Part shown: positions 51,343-59,980 of the stretch, piece after piece
Numbering within the stretch: position 1 is the stretch's first letter
Layout of the letters: each line of letters starts with the position of its first letter
Assembly (NCBI RefSeq): GCF_019801175.1
Contig: NZ_JAHVJR010000001.1
Coordinates: 3,038,001 to 3,102,000, forward strand
Length of the DNA: 64,000 bases
Direction: 5' to 3'
Source: Vannielia litorea
Lineage (GTDB): Bacteria > Pseudomonadota > Alphaproteobacteria > Rhodobacterales > Rhodobacteraceae
Translations under genes and position numbers: made by a program
Notes under the pieces: generated by a model
Database searches by the model: none
Told to the model about the DNA's origin: nothing
Seen by the model: only the letters and a program-made list of their open reading frames with translations

Positions 51343-52241
51343 GTTACTCCTTCGACATGACGCCTGAGGCGCAACTGGCTCTGGCCGAAGAGCTGCGCGG
51401 CGGCACCCTTTTGCCCCCCACCATCACCCCCGAGATGGAGGCCGACCTCGCTGCCGTCACGGTCGAGGAAATCGCCGTGCCCACCCGCGTTGGCCCCTCG
51501 CGGGTGATGAAGGTCACCGCCGCCGAGGGCACCACCCCGCGCCCCTGTTTCATCAATTTCCACGGCGGCGGCTTCGTGCGGCCCTACCACCGGCGCGACA
51601 CGATCTTCTGCGCCCAGCTGGCCCGCGCCACCGGGGCGCTGGTGCTGGATGTCGACTACCGCCTCGCCCCCGAACATCCCTTCCCCACCGGCTTGCATGA
51701 GTGCCACGATGTGGTGGCCTGGGCCTTCGAAAATGCCGACACGCTCGGGATCGACGCAAACCGCATCGCCATCGGCGGCCACTCGGCGGGCGGCAACTTC
51801 ACCGCCTCGATCTGCCAGATGGTGGCCGAGAGCGGCGCTTTCCGCCCCTGCGGCCAAGTGCTGGATTACCCGTTTCTCGATGCCGCCACCCCGCCCGAAG
51901 ACAAGGTGGACCCGCGCTCGATCATGCCTGCCGAGCGGATGCACGCCTTCAACGTGCTCTACTGCCAGCAGCCCGACAACATGGCCAACCCTCTGGTCTC
52001 ACCCGTGCTGGCCGCGCCCGAGCACCTGCACGGCCAGCCGCCCGCGCTGATGCTGGTGGCCGGGCTCGACCCGCTGCGCCACGAGGCGCACCGCTACGCA
52101 GGGCAGCTCATCGCCGCAGGCGTCGATATCGCCGTGCATCAGTTCGACGATTGCGACCACGGCTGGGTGGTCAGCGGCAAGGCCCGCCACGAGGAGGCGC
52201 GGGCTCTCATCTTCGGCTGGCTGCAAAGGCTCTACGGATAA
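51339..52241 (+). CDS. Alpha/beta hydrolase of the hormone-sensitive-lipase (esterase) family
   Basis: A 300-residue HSL-type carboxylesterase: oxyanion motif HGGG at 75-78, nucleophile elbow GHSAGGN near 145-151, acid residue in AGLDPLRHEA and catalytic histidine in FDDCDHGWVV. It overlaps the MBL gene and is followed 22 bp later by the second TctC gene. Cytoplasmic. Likely hydrolyses an imported small ester. Confidence 0.87.
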   Translation: MSYSFDMTPEAQLALAEELRGGTLLPPTITPEMEADLAAVTVEEIAVPTRVGPSRVMKVTAAEGTTPRPCFINFHGGGFVRPYHRRDTIFCAQLARATGALVLDVDYRLAPEHPFPTGLHECHDVVAWAFENADTLGIDANRIAIGGHSAGGNFTASICQMVAESGAFRPCGQVLDYPFLDAATPPEDKVDPRSIMPAERMHAFNVLYCQQPDNMANPLVSPVLAAPEHLHGQPPALMLVAGLDPLRHEAHRYAGQLIAAGVDIAVHQFDDCDHGWVVSGKARHEEARALIFGWLQRLYG

Positions 52242-52263
52242 GCGTTTCAACAGGGAGGACACC

Positions 52264-53217
52264 ATGAAACCACGCAAACTGATCGGCGCCGCACTGGCGC
52301 TGGCCCTCGGCGCAACCGGCGCACTGGCGGCCGAATGGCCCGACGGGCCGGTGCAGATCATCGTGCCGTCCAAACCCGGCGGCGGCACCGATGTGATGGC
52401 CCGCATCTTCGCCGACTACCTCGGCCGCGAAACCGGCGGCGATGTGGTCGTGGTCAACGTCGATGGCGGCGGCGGCTCGATCGCCTACAATCAGGTGATG
52501 ACCGCCGCGCCCGACGGGCAAACTATTCTCTACAATCACACCGGCCTGCTGGCGGGCTACCACACCGGCCACTCCGATATCGGGCTGGATGACTTCACCA
52601 CCATCGGCGTTGCCCAGAGCTACGCACCGCAGGTCTATGCCGTGGCCCCCGATGCGCCTTGGGACACGATGAAAGACTTCATGGAGGACGCCCGCGCCAA
52701 CCCCGGTGAGCGCACCGTGGCCGTCTCGCTCGGGCGGACGACCCATTTCATCGCCGGGCTGATCATGATGAACGAGGATGTCGACCTGAAGCTGCTGGAG
52801 GCCTCCGCCGAGGTCGACAAGGTGGCCGCCATCCAGGGCGGGCATATCGAGATGGGCAATCTCGGCGCAGGCTCGGCCAAGCAGTATGAGCAGGCCGGTG
52901 ACATGAAGGTGCTCTGCCTGCTCGACCCCGAGCCGCACCCGGCCTACCCGGAATACGAAACCTGCGTGCAGCAGGGCGTCAACGTGAGCTGGCTGGCGCC
53001 GCTGGTGCTCTGGGGGCCGAAGGGGATGGATGCGGAGCTGGTGCAAACCATCAACGCCGCCACCGCCGGTATGGCCGAGGACGCCACCGCGCGGGAGGCC
53101 CTCAAGAAGGCCGACAGCGTGTTCACCTACTATGATGTCGGCGGCGCTGCCGATCTGATGGCCTCGGAAGATGCCAAGATCAAGGCGCTGGCCGAAAAGC
53201 TTGGCCTCGCACGCTGA
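52264..53217 (+). CDS. Tripartite tricarboxylate transporter substrate-binding protein (TctC family), second copy
   Basis: A 317-residue TctC-type protein, clearly related to but distinct from the one at 49435. Signal peptide 1-22 (ALALALGATGALA), then AEWPDGPVQIIVPSKPGGGTD and VVVVNVDGGGGSIAYNQ. GGGAGGACACC precedes ATG. Directly upstream of tctB and tctA, so this is the copy in canonical position. Confidence 0.9.
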   Translation: MKPRKLIGAALALALGATGALAAEWPDGPVQIIVPSKPGGGTDVMARIFADYLGRETGGDVVVVNVDGGGGSIAYNQVMTAAPDGQTILYNHTGLLAGYHTGHSDIGLDDFTTIGVAQSYAPQVYAVAPDAPWDTMKDFMEDARANPGERTVAVSLGRTTHFIAGLIMMNEDVDLKLLEASAEVDKVAAIQGGHIEMGNLGAGSAKQYEQAGDMKVLCLLDPEPHPAYPEYETCVQQGVNVSWLAPLVLWGPKGMDAELVQTINAATAGMAEDATAREALKKADSVFTYYDVGGAADLMASEDAKIKALAEKLGLAR

Positions 53218-53293
53218 CCGCATCACAAGACGCGTGTGAAGCCATATCGCGGGGGCCGCGGCCGACCGGCCCCCGCGACTTTTGGGAGGAACC

Positions 53294-53770
53294 ATGATGA
53301 ACACCGAAAAACCGCTCGGAGCCGGGCTGATCGCCTTCGGGGCCGCCGGGATCTGGGCGACCCTGCAGATCAGCGTGCGCACCTTCAACGACGATCCGGG
53401 GCCACAGCTCTTTCCGATCCTCGGGTTCTCGCTGCTGGTGCTCTGCGGGCTGGGCATGCTGCTGACCCGTGCGCGCCAATCCAAGGTGCTCACCGAGGCC
53501 GAGGCCGATGCGGTTCAGGAAGCGCGCAGCAGCACCCTGCGCGGCGTGGTCATGGCTGGGCTGCTGGTGGCCTACTCCCTCGCGCTCTGGATCTTCGGCT
53601 ACTACATCGCCACGCCGCTCATGGTTTACGCCTTCTACCACACCATCGCCGGGCCGGAGCGCCGGGTCTGGTGGCGCGGGGCGCTCTATGCCGCCGCCGT
53701 CACCCTCGGCGTCCATCTCGTGTTCGCCGAAATGCTGAACACCCTCCTGCCCACCGGCCTCCTCTTCTGA
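53294..53770 (+). CDS. tctB: Tripartite tricarboxylate transporter small membrane protein TctB
   Basis: A 158-residue small membrane subunit with four hydrophobic segments (GAGLIAFGAAGIWATL, LFPILGFSLLVLCGLGM, VVMAGLLVAYSLALWIFGYY and the C-terminal one). The GPQLFPILG segment is characteristic. Start at ATG 53294 after GGGAGGAACC. Lies between the second tctC and tctA. Confidence 0.88.
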   Translation: MMNTEKPLGAGLIAFGAAGIWATLQISVRTFNDDPGPQLFPILGFSLLVLCGLGMLLTRARQSKVLTEAEADAVQEARSSTLRGVVMAGLLVAYSLALWIFGYYIATPLMVYAFYHTIAGPERRVWWRGALYAAAVTLGVHLVFAEMLNTLLPTGLLF

Positions 53771-53788
53771 TCTGACAGGCACCTCGCC

Positions 53789-55288
53789 ATGCAAGACATC
53801 CTCGCCAGCTTCGGCACCCTGCTCGCCCCGACGACCTTCATGGTCATCATCCTCTCCACCGCGCTCGGCATCGTACTGGGCGCGATCCCCGGCCTCTCCG
53901 GCGGGCTCGGCGTGGCACTGCTGCTGCCGATCACCTTCGGGATGCCGCCCGAGGTCGGGCTGGCGATGCTGGTCTCGATCTGGGTCGGCGGGGTCTCTGG
54001 CGCGATGATCGGCTCGATCCTGCTGGGCATCCCCGGCTCGCCCTCGGCCATCGCCACCACGTTTGACGGCTACCCGATGACCCGCAATGGCCAAGCCGTG
54101 AAGGCGCTCGGCGCGGCAATCACCGCCTCCTTCATCGGCACCTTCCTGTCGATCCTCATCGCCATGGCCGCCTCGCCGCTGATGGCCCGGCTGGCGCTGA
54201 AGATGGGGCCTTGGGAGTATTTCTCGCTCGGCTTCTGCGCCATCTCGCTGGTAGCCGCCCTCTCGCGCGGCTCGATCTTTCATGGCCTCGCCGCCGCCGC
54301 GCTGGGTCTCGTGCTCGCCTCCGTCGGCTTCGCCCCGATCGACGGCTACCCCCGCTTCACCTTCGGCAACATCTACCTGAACGGCGGGTTTGACCTGATT
54401 CCGCTGATGCTCGGCTTTTTCGCCCTCAAGCAGATCGTGCAGGATTACGCGCAGGGCCAGCAGCAGGTGCCCGAGGTCGACGCGCGCGATATCAAGGGCT
54501 TCGGCGTGAGCTGGCAGGAATACCGCGACAATACATGGAACATGATCCGCTCGTTCTTCATCGGCCTCTGGATCGGCTTCTTGCCCGGCATGGGCGCGGC
54601 GCTCTCCAACATGGTGGCCTATGCGCAGGCCAAATCGGCCAGCAAGCACCCGGAGAAGTTCGGCAAGGGCTGCGTCGATGGCGTCTTCGCCTCGGAGACC
54701 TCCAACAACGCCTCGGTCGGCGGCTCGCTCATTCCGATGGTGGCGCTCGGCATCCCCGGCGATGGGGTGACGGCGATCCTGCTGGGCGGGCTGATGATCC
54801 ACGGCGTTCAGGCCGGGCCGCTGCTCTTCAACAACAACCCCGAGATCGTCTACGCGCTTTTCCTCACTGCCCTCATCGCCGCCGCACTGGTGCTGGTGAT
54901 GCAGTTCTGGGGCATGCGCCTGTTCCCAGCGATCCTGAAGATCCCCTATCACTACCTCTACCCGGCCATCGTGGTGCTGGGCTTCATGGGCGTCTTCGTC
55001 GGCTCCTCCACTGCCTTCAACTACGTGCTGCTGCTGGGCTTCGCCGCCCTCGGGCTGGCGATGGACAAGCTGCGGCTGCCCATCGGCCCCTTCATCCTCG
55101 CCTTCATCCTCGCGCCCATGCTCGAGCTGAACCTGCGGCGCGGGATGACCTATACCGACGACGGCATCCTGCCCTTCTTCACGCGCCCGATCTCCGGCCT
55201 GCTTTTGCTGGCGGCGGTGCTCAGCATCGTCTCGCCTTTCCTGATGCCGTGGATCAAGGAGATGCGGCGCAAACGGGCCGAGGGCTGA
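53789..55288 (+). CDS. tctA: Tripartite tricarboxylate transporter large permease TctA
   Basis: A 499-residue permease with about 12 hydrophobic segments. Diagnostic blocks: LGAIPGLSGGLGVALLLPITFG, GGVSGAMIGSILLGIPGSPSAIATTFDGYPM and SETSNNASVGGSLIPMVALGIPGDGVTAILLGG. Last gene of the operon; its stop lies within a palindrome shared with the convergent gene. Confidence 0.94.
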   Translation: MQDILASFGTLLAPTTFMVIILSTALGIVLGAIPGLSGGLGVALLLPITFGMPPEVGLAMLVSIWVGGVSGAMIGSILLGIPGSPSAIATTFDGYPMTRNGQAVKALGAAITASFIGTFLSILIAMAASPLMARLALKMGPWEYFSLGFCAISLVAALSRGSIFHGLAAAALGLVLASVGFAPIDGYPRFTFGNIYLNGGFDLIPLMLGFFALKQIVQDYAQGQQQVPEVDARDIKGFGVSWQEYRDNTWNMIRSFFIGLWIGFLPGMGAALSNMVAYAQAKSASKHPEKFGKGCVDGVFASETSNNASVGGSLIPMVALGIPGDGVTAILLGGLMIHGVQAGPLLFNNNPEIVYALFLTALIAAALVLVMQFWGMRLFPAILKIPYHYLYPAIVVLGFMGVFVGSSTAFNYVLLLGFAALGLAMDKLRLPIGPFILAFILAPMLELNLRRGMTYTDDGILPFFTRPISGLLLLAAVLSIVSPFLMPWIKEMRRKRAEG

Positions 55289-55296
55289 GCGCTCAG
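55285..55296. terminator. Palindrome spanning both stop codons of convergent tctA and membrane-protein gene
   Basis: CTGAGCGCTCAG, a perfect 12-bp palindrome containing both opposing stops. Third instance of this arrangement in the window. Confidence 0.4.
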
Positions 55297-55694
55297 GCGG
55301 CCCGTTTCTTCAACCGGGTCGCCGCCCGGCGCGGCGCAAGCGGGCGCGGGGTGAGCGGGGTTACGTTGTCGGGCAAGGCGCTTGGCCGGTAAGTAGCGAC
55401 GACGAGTGCGCGGAGCACCAGAACGGTGGCAACCACGGCGGCCAGCGAAACAACGTCCGCCCCGCCCGCCAGCAACTCCTCCACCGTCACGCCGCCCTGA
55501 AGCAGCCGCCACATGCCAACAAGGCTCCCCGCCGCAGCCAGCGGAAAGAGCCCGGTGAGCAGGGCCAGAAACATCGAGCCCCAGAAATCGCTGCGCAGGC
55601 GGCTGGTGGGGCGGGTGCGAACGTTCATGCCATAGAGCGCCACGGCGCAGAAAAGCGCGATGAGGCCGGCGATCAGGGACGCGGTGTGAAGCAT
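55293..55694 (-). CDS. Small membrane protein of unknown function
   Basis: A 133-residue protein with three predicted hydrophobic segments (about 5-22, 38-62 and 82-102) and a basic C-terminal tail (PRRAATRLKKRAA). No family recognised. ATG 55694 is chosen because the frame upstream turns into low-complexity Arg/Pro sequence; the ribosome site is weak. The last bases form the convergent-stop palindrome with tctA. Confidence 0.65.
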   Translation of the reverse strand: MLHTASLIAGLIALFCAVALYGMNVRTRPTSRLRSDFWGSMFLALLTGLFPLAAAGSLVGMWRLLQGGVTVEELLAGGADVVSLAAVVATVLVLRALVVATYRPSALPDNVTPLTPRPLAPRRAATRLKKRAA

Positions 55695-56139
55695 GGTGCT
55701 GTCTTTCGAAAATGGCGCACGGAGAAAGCCGTGACCGGGAAGAAGGGGATGCGGGGCATGCGCCTTGGATCGCGCAGTGGCGCGGGCCACGGCAGCGCGG
55801 GCAGCAGGCAATCGGTCCGGCAAAGGATAGCGCTCAAGATGCACCCACATGCGCCCGGTCCTGTCGCGGGCACGGCGACGGTCCGTCGAAGGTGGCAAGA
55901 CGCGGGCGCCAAGGCGGCCCGTGGATGGTCTGCGGCGGTTGCGCAGAATATCTGCCTGAGCGGCGCAAGCTGCAAGCGGTCCGTGCAGAAATATTTCACC
56001 TCGCGCCAATTGTTTTGCCGCCCGTCGCCCCCACTTTCCGAGGGTGCCGGGCCGTGCTGCGCCCCGGCCTCCTGCCAGCCTCCCCGGGAGACTCTGCCTT
56101 GGTCCTTTACGCCCCATACGCTGCGGCCCGGCCCGCCCC
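55695..56139. other. 445-bp gap without a convincing gene
   Basis: Long GC-rich stretch between the membrane-protein start and exoD. The open frames here are short, in Arg/Pro/Gly-rich composition, on both strands and without ribosome sites. It must hold the promoters of both flanking divergent genes; an AT-rich pocket at 55990-56015 (AAATATTTCACC, AATTGTTTTGCC) is the best candidate. I see no tRNA, repeat or strong hairpin. Confidence 0.5.
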
Positions 56140-56772
56140 ATGACGCAGCTGGAAGCCGCAGCGCCCCTCCTTGCCCAGCGCCCCGGTCGGCGCCTTTCGG
56201 AAGTCTTGCGCGATCTGCGGGCGGGCGAGGGTGCGCGGGTGTCTGTCGGCGATATCGTCAGCGGCCTGCGCGACCGCAGCTTTGCCCCGCTGATGGTACT
56301 CTTCGCCGCGCCCAACGTGTTTCTGTTCATCCCCGGATCGTCGATCTTCACCGGCCTGCCGCTCATGGTGCTGGCGGTGCAGCTCATGCTCGGGCGGCCC
56401 GATGTGTGGCTGCCGCAGTTCGTCGCCCGCCGCTCCATCGAGCGGGCCGCCTTCGGGCGAATGGTCAATGCCTCTGTGCCCTATATCGAGCGGGTCGAAC
56501 GGCTCGCCCGCCCTCGCTGGTGGCCCCGCTCCTACCTGCTGGCCGAACGGCTGATCGGGCTGACCACACTGATCATGTCGGTGTTCCTGTTTCTGCCGAT
56601 CCCCTTCGCCAACGGCCTGCCCGCCCTCTCCATCATCATGCTGGCACTGGGCCTGAGCGAGCGTGACGGATACTGGCTGGCCGCCGGACTGGTGCTGAGT
56701 CTCGCCTCCACCGCACTGGTCGCAGGTATGGTCTCTGTCGGTGCTCTGGCGGTGCTCACCTTCCTGTTCTGA
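56140..56772 (+). CDS. exoD: ExoD-like exopolysaccharide synthesis protein
   Basis: A 210-residue ExoD-family membrane protein. Typical blocks: SVGDIVSGLRDRSFAPLMVLFAAPNVFLFIPGSSIFTGLPLM and LPIPFANGLPALSIIMLALGLSERDGYWL; about four to five hydrophobic segments. ExoD affects exopolysaccharide production and alkali tolerance in Sinorhizobium. ATG 56140 begins the conserved sequence; the longer frame upstream is proline/arginine-rich. No operon partner. Confidence 0.85.
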   Translation: MTQLEAAAPLLAQRPGRRLSEVLRDLRAGEGARVSVGDIVSGLRDRSFAPLMVLFAAPNVFLFIPGSSIFTGLPLMVLAVQLMLGRPDVWLPQFVARRSIERAAFGRMVNASVPYIERVERLARPRWWPRSYLLAERLIGLTTLIMSVFLFLPIPFANGLPALSIIMLALGLSERDGYWLAAGLVLSLASTALVAGMVSVGALAVLTFLF

Positions 56773-56852
56773 CCGCAGCAACAAGCCGGTAAAGCGGCGC
56801 AAATTCGGCATAACGCCCTGTTTTAAATGCACGAAAATGTATCATCCGATAT

Positions 56853-56906
56853 GAGTTGACATATCAATCCGCCTCCGTATCGTAGAGTGAGTTGAATCAT
56901 CAACTC
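56853..56906 (+). promoter_or_regulatory. Promoter with two MarR-type operators upstream of importer 2
   Basis: Two related inverted repeats: GAGTTGA-CATA-TCAAT from 56853 and the perfect GAGTTGA-ATCA-TCAACTC at 56889-56906, centres 36 bp apart. A -35 TTGACA (56856-56861) inside the first and a TATCGT -10-like box (56878-56883) with 16-bp spacing place the second repeat near +1. The layout fits repression by the MarR gene at the end of the operon. Confidence 0.6.
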
Positions 56907-56947
56907 CGCGTCCAGGGAGGGATGCGGGACTTCAGGGAGGATATTCC

Positions 56948-58114
56948 ATGACACGCGCCATCCGCGCGGCCCTCGTGGCCGTGACAGCTACCCTTTTGCC
57001 TGCCGCCAGCCCGGCAGACACCATCAAGGTCGGGGTCGTCGCCCCCTTTTCCGGCCCCTTCGCCATCTACGGCAAACAGTACCAAGAGGCGGTGGAAACC
57101 TACGTCGCCCAGCACGGCACCAGCGCCGGCGAGCACGAGATCGAGTTCATCTACAAGGATGTCGGCGGGCCAAACCCCGACCAGTCCCGCGCACTGGCGC
57201 AGGAGCTGCTGATCCGCGATCAGGTCGACTATCTCGCAGGCTTCACCTTCACCCCCAACGCGCTCGCCGTCGGCCCGCTGATCGAGCAGAGCCAGACGCC
57301 CACGGTGATCTTCAACGCCGCCACCTCCTCGATCAACAAGGAGAGCGAATTCTACCTGCGCACAAGCTACACGCTCTGGCAGGTCTCCGCCCCGCTGGCA
57401 GAATGGGCCTATGACCAGGGCATGCGCACCGTCGCCACCACGGTCACCGACTATGGCCCCGGCATCGACGCGGAAAACGCCTTCAAGGCCGCTTTCGAGG
57501 CCAAGGGCGGCGAGGTGGTGGACGCGATCCGCATGCCGCTTTCGACCACCGATTTCACCCCCTTCATCCAGCGCGTCCGCGATGCCGCGCCCGATGCGGT
57601 CTTCACCTTTCTGCCGGGCGGCCCGCCCACCTTTACCTACACCAAGACTTACAACGAGAACGGTCTTGCCGAGGCGGGCATCAAGTTTCTCGGCACCGCC
57701 GAGACCGAAGAGGTGAACCTGCAAGGGCTGGGCGATGCCGCCATCGGGCTGACCACCGCCTACCACTACTCCGGCGCCCACGACTCCGACGAGAACCGCG
57801 CCTTTCAGGCCAAGCTGACCGAGCTGTTCCCGGATGCCATCGCCAACTGGGCTTCGGTCGGCGCCTATGACGGCACCCACCTGATCTACCAGATGGTCGC
57901 CGCCGCCGGAACCGACGGCCCCGGTGCCGTGGAAGCCGCCAAGACGCTGGAATGGGAGAGCCCGCGCGGTCCGGTGAAGATGGACCCGGAGACGCGCACG
58001 CTGATCCAGAACGTCTACATCCGCGAAGTCGCCCGCGACGAGGCCACCGGCCAGTTGGTGAACCGTGAGACCGGCGTGATCGCCACCGTGGGCGACCTCG
58101 GCTGGGACAAGTGA
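56948..58114 (+). CDS. Liv-type ABC transporter substrate-binding protein (importer 2)
   Basis: A 388-residue type-I periplasmic binding protein: signal peptide 1-22 (AALVAVTATLLPAASPA), then DTIKVGVVAPFSGPFAIYGKQYQ; FIYKDVGGPNPDQSRALAQELL follows. Begins an operon of importer, P450, ferredoxin and MarR regulator. The ligand is probably the aromatic acid oxidised by the P450. Confidence 0.88.
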   Translation: MTRAIRAALVAVTATLLPAASPADTIKVGVVAPFSGPFAIYGKQYQEAVETYVAQHGTSAGEHEIEFIYKDVGGPNPDQSRALAQELLIRDQVDYLAGFTFTPNALAVGPLIEQSQTPTVIFNAATSSINKESEFYLRTSYTLWQVSAPLAEWAYDQGMRTVATTVTDYGPGIDAENAFKAAFEAKGGEVVDAIRMPLSTTDFTPFIQRVRDAAPDAVFTFLPGGPPTFTYTKTYNENGLAEAGIKFLGTAETEEVNLQGLGDAAIGLTTAYHYSGAHDSDENRAFQAKLTELFPDAIANWASVGAYDGTHLIYQMVAAAGTDGPGAVEAAKTLEWESPRGPVKMDPETRTLIQNVYIREVARDEATGQLVNRETGVIATVGDLGWDK

Positions 58115-58172
58115 TCCTCCCGCCCCGGGCTGGTCTCCCGGCCCGGGGCAAATCCAGCGAAGTGAAAGCCAG

Positions 58173-59036
58173 ATGACCCTATTCCTCAACATCCTCGTCG
58201 ACGGCGTGGCCTACGGCATGATCCTCTTCATGATCTCCGTCGGCCTCTCGGTCACCATGGGCCTGATGCGGGTGGTGAACCTCGCCCACGGCGGCTTCGC
58301 CCTGCTGGGCGGCACCTTCGCACATTGGTTCGCGGCCGAACTGGGCCTGCCCTTCTGGCCTGCGCTGGTGCTGGCCGTCACGCTCACCGTGGCCCTCTCG
58401 CTGCCGCTGGAGCGGGTGATCTACCGCCGGATCTACGGCTTCACCGATCTGCAACAGGTGCTCGCCACCATAGGCCTGACCTTCCTGATGATCGCCTCCG
58501 TGAACCTCTGGCAGGGCTCAAGCCTGCTGCCCGTACCGCTGCCCGAGGGGCTTAAAGCGACCGTCGATCTGGGCTTCCGCACCCTCCCCGCCCACCGGCT
58601 GATGGTGATCGCCGCCGGGCTCGCCGTGGTGCTCGGCCTCTGGTGGCTCCTCGAGCGCACCCGCTTCGGCATTCGCCTGCGCGCAGCGGTCGACAATCGC
58701 GGCACCGCCTCCGCCCACGGCATCAACACCGACCGCATCTTCATGGCCGCCTTCGGCCTCGGCGCGGGCCTCGCGGCGCTTGGCGGCGTGCTCGGCGCAG
58801 AGATCCTGCCAATCGATGCCTACTACCCGCTGCGCTACATGGTGCTCTTCCTCATCGTCGTGGCAGTCGGCGGCATGGGCTCCATCGCAGGCAGCTTCCT
58901 CGCCGCCATCGGCCTCGGCCTCCTGGAAACCGCGGCCCGTTACCTCGCGCCCGACTTCGCCACCATACTCTTCTTCGCGCTGGTCATGGCGCTGCTGGCG
59001 CTACGCCCGAACGGGCTGATCGTGAGGGCCCAATGA
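58173..59036 (+). CDS. livH: Liv-type ABC transporter permease LivH (importer 2)
   Basis: A 287-residue permease with LivH signature (GVAYGMILFMISVGLSVTMGLMRVVNLAHGGFALLGG) and coupling loop ERTRFGIRLRAAVDNRGTASAHGIN. Its stop overlaps the livM ATG. Confidence 0.92.
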   Translation: MTLFLNILVDGVAYGMILFMISVGLSVTMGLMRVVNLAHGGFALLGGTFAHWFAAELGLPFWPALVLAVTLTVALSLPLERVIYRRIYGFTDLQQVLATIGLTFLMIASVNLWQGSSLLPVPLPEGLKATVDLGFRTLPAHRLMVIAAGLAVVLGLWWLLERTRFGIRLRAAVDNRGTASAHGINTDRIFMAAFGLGAGLAALGGVLGAEILPIDAYYPLRYMVLFLIVVAVGGMGSIAGSFLAAIGLGLLETAARYLAPDFATILFFALVMALLALRPNGLIVRAQ

Positions 59037-59980
59037 TGAACCGTATCGCCCCCTTCGCCCTGCTGGCGCTTGCCGTCGCGCTCTACTTTGCGCTGCCCTA
59101 CAACCTCGCCTTCCTCACCCGCATCCTGATCATGGCGGTGCTGGTGCTCTCGCTCGATCTCGTGCTCGGCTTCGCGGGCATCGCCACTCTCGGGCAGGCC
59201 GCCTTCTACGGCGCCGGGGCCTATGCCGCCGGTCTCTTCGCCATCCACGCCTGGGCCGATCCAATCGCCGGGCTGGTGGTGGCGGGTGTCGCCGGGGCGG
59301 TTCTGGCCTTCATCTCCGGCCTGATCGTGCTGCGCGCCCACGGGCTGACGCTGATCATGCTCACCATCGCTGTTGCCGCGATCTGCCACGAGATCGCCAA
59401 CAAGGCGCGTGACATCACCGGCGGCGCCGACGGGCTGCGCGGCATCCGGATGGAGCCGGTGCTGGGCCTCTTCGAGTTCGATTTCGTCGGGCAGACCGGC
59501 TTCTGGTATGCCCTCGCCGTCCTCGCCGTGGTCTTCACCTTCCTCACCCTTCTCACCCGCGCGCCCTTTGGCCTTTCGCTGCGCGGCATCCACGAAAGCC
59601 CCGAGCGCATGGCCGCCATCGGCACCTCCGTCTACTGGCGGCGCGTCGCGGCCTACACGCTCGGCGGGGCCATCGCGGGCGTGGCCGGCGCGCTCTCGGC
59701 GCAGGTGACCCAACTCGTGAGCCTCGAGTCCTTCTCCTTCACCCTCTCCGCCGAAGCGCTGATCATGCTCATCCTCGGTGGCACGGGCAGGCTCTACGGC
59801 GCGGTGCTGGGCACGCTGGTCTTCATGTTCGTCCACCACTGGGCCGCCGCGAACGACCCGTTCAACTGGCTCTTCGTCATCGGCGCGCTGGTGCTGGCGG
59901 TGGTCTTCTTCCTGCCACGCGGGCTGGTCGCGGTGCCGACCGCCCTGAAACGTCTGGGAGGCCAAAATGCAGGGTCTTGA
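59033..59980 (+). CDS. livM: Liv-type ABC transporter permease LivM (importer 2)
   Basis: A 315-residue permease: LDLVLGFAGIATLGQAAFYGAGAYAAG, LRAHGLTLIMLTIAVAAI and coupling loop FGLSLRGIHESPERMAAIGT. ATG 59033 overlaps the livH stop; livG begins 14 bp before its end. Confidence 0.92.
   Translation: MMNRIAPFALLALAVALYFALPYNLAFLTRILIMAVLVLSLDLVLGFAGIATLGQAAFYGAGAYAAGLFAIHAWADPIAGLVVAGVAGAVLAFISGLIVLRAHGLTLIMLTIAVAAICHEIANKARDITGGADGLRGIRMEPVLGLFEFDFVGQTGFWYALAVLAVVFTFLTLLTRAPFGLSLRGIHESPERMAAIGTSVYWRRVAAYTLGGAIAGVAGALSAQVTQLVSLESFSFTLSAEALIMLILGGTGRLYGAVLGTLVFMFVHHWAAANDPFNWLFVIGALVLAVVFFLPRGLVAVPTALKRLGGQNAGS

Noticed and set aside
53180..54952. 590-codon minus-strand frame antisense to tctB-tctA
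   Set aside because: Highly charged low-complexity sequence, a reverse-frame artefact of a hydrophobic permease gene.
55712..56143. 143-codon plus-strand frame in the long gap before exoD
   Set aside because: Arg/Pro/Gly-rich, no ribosome site, no known domain.
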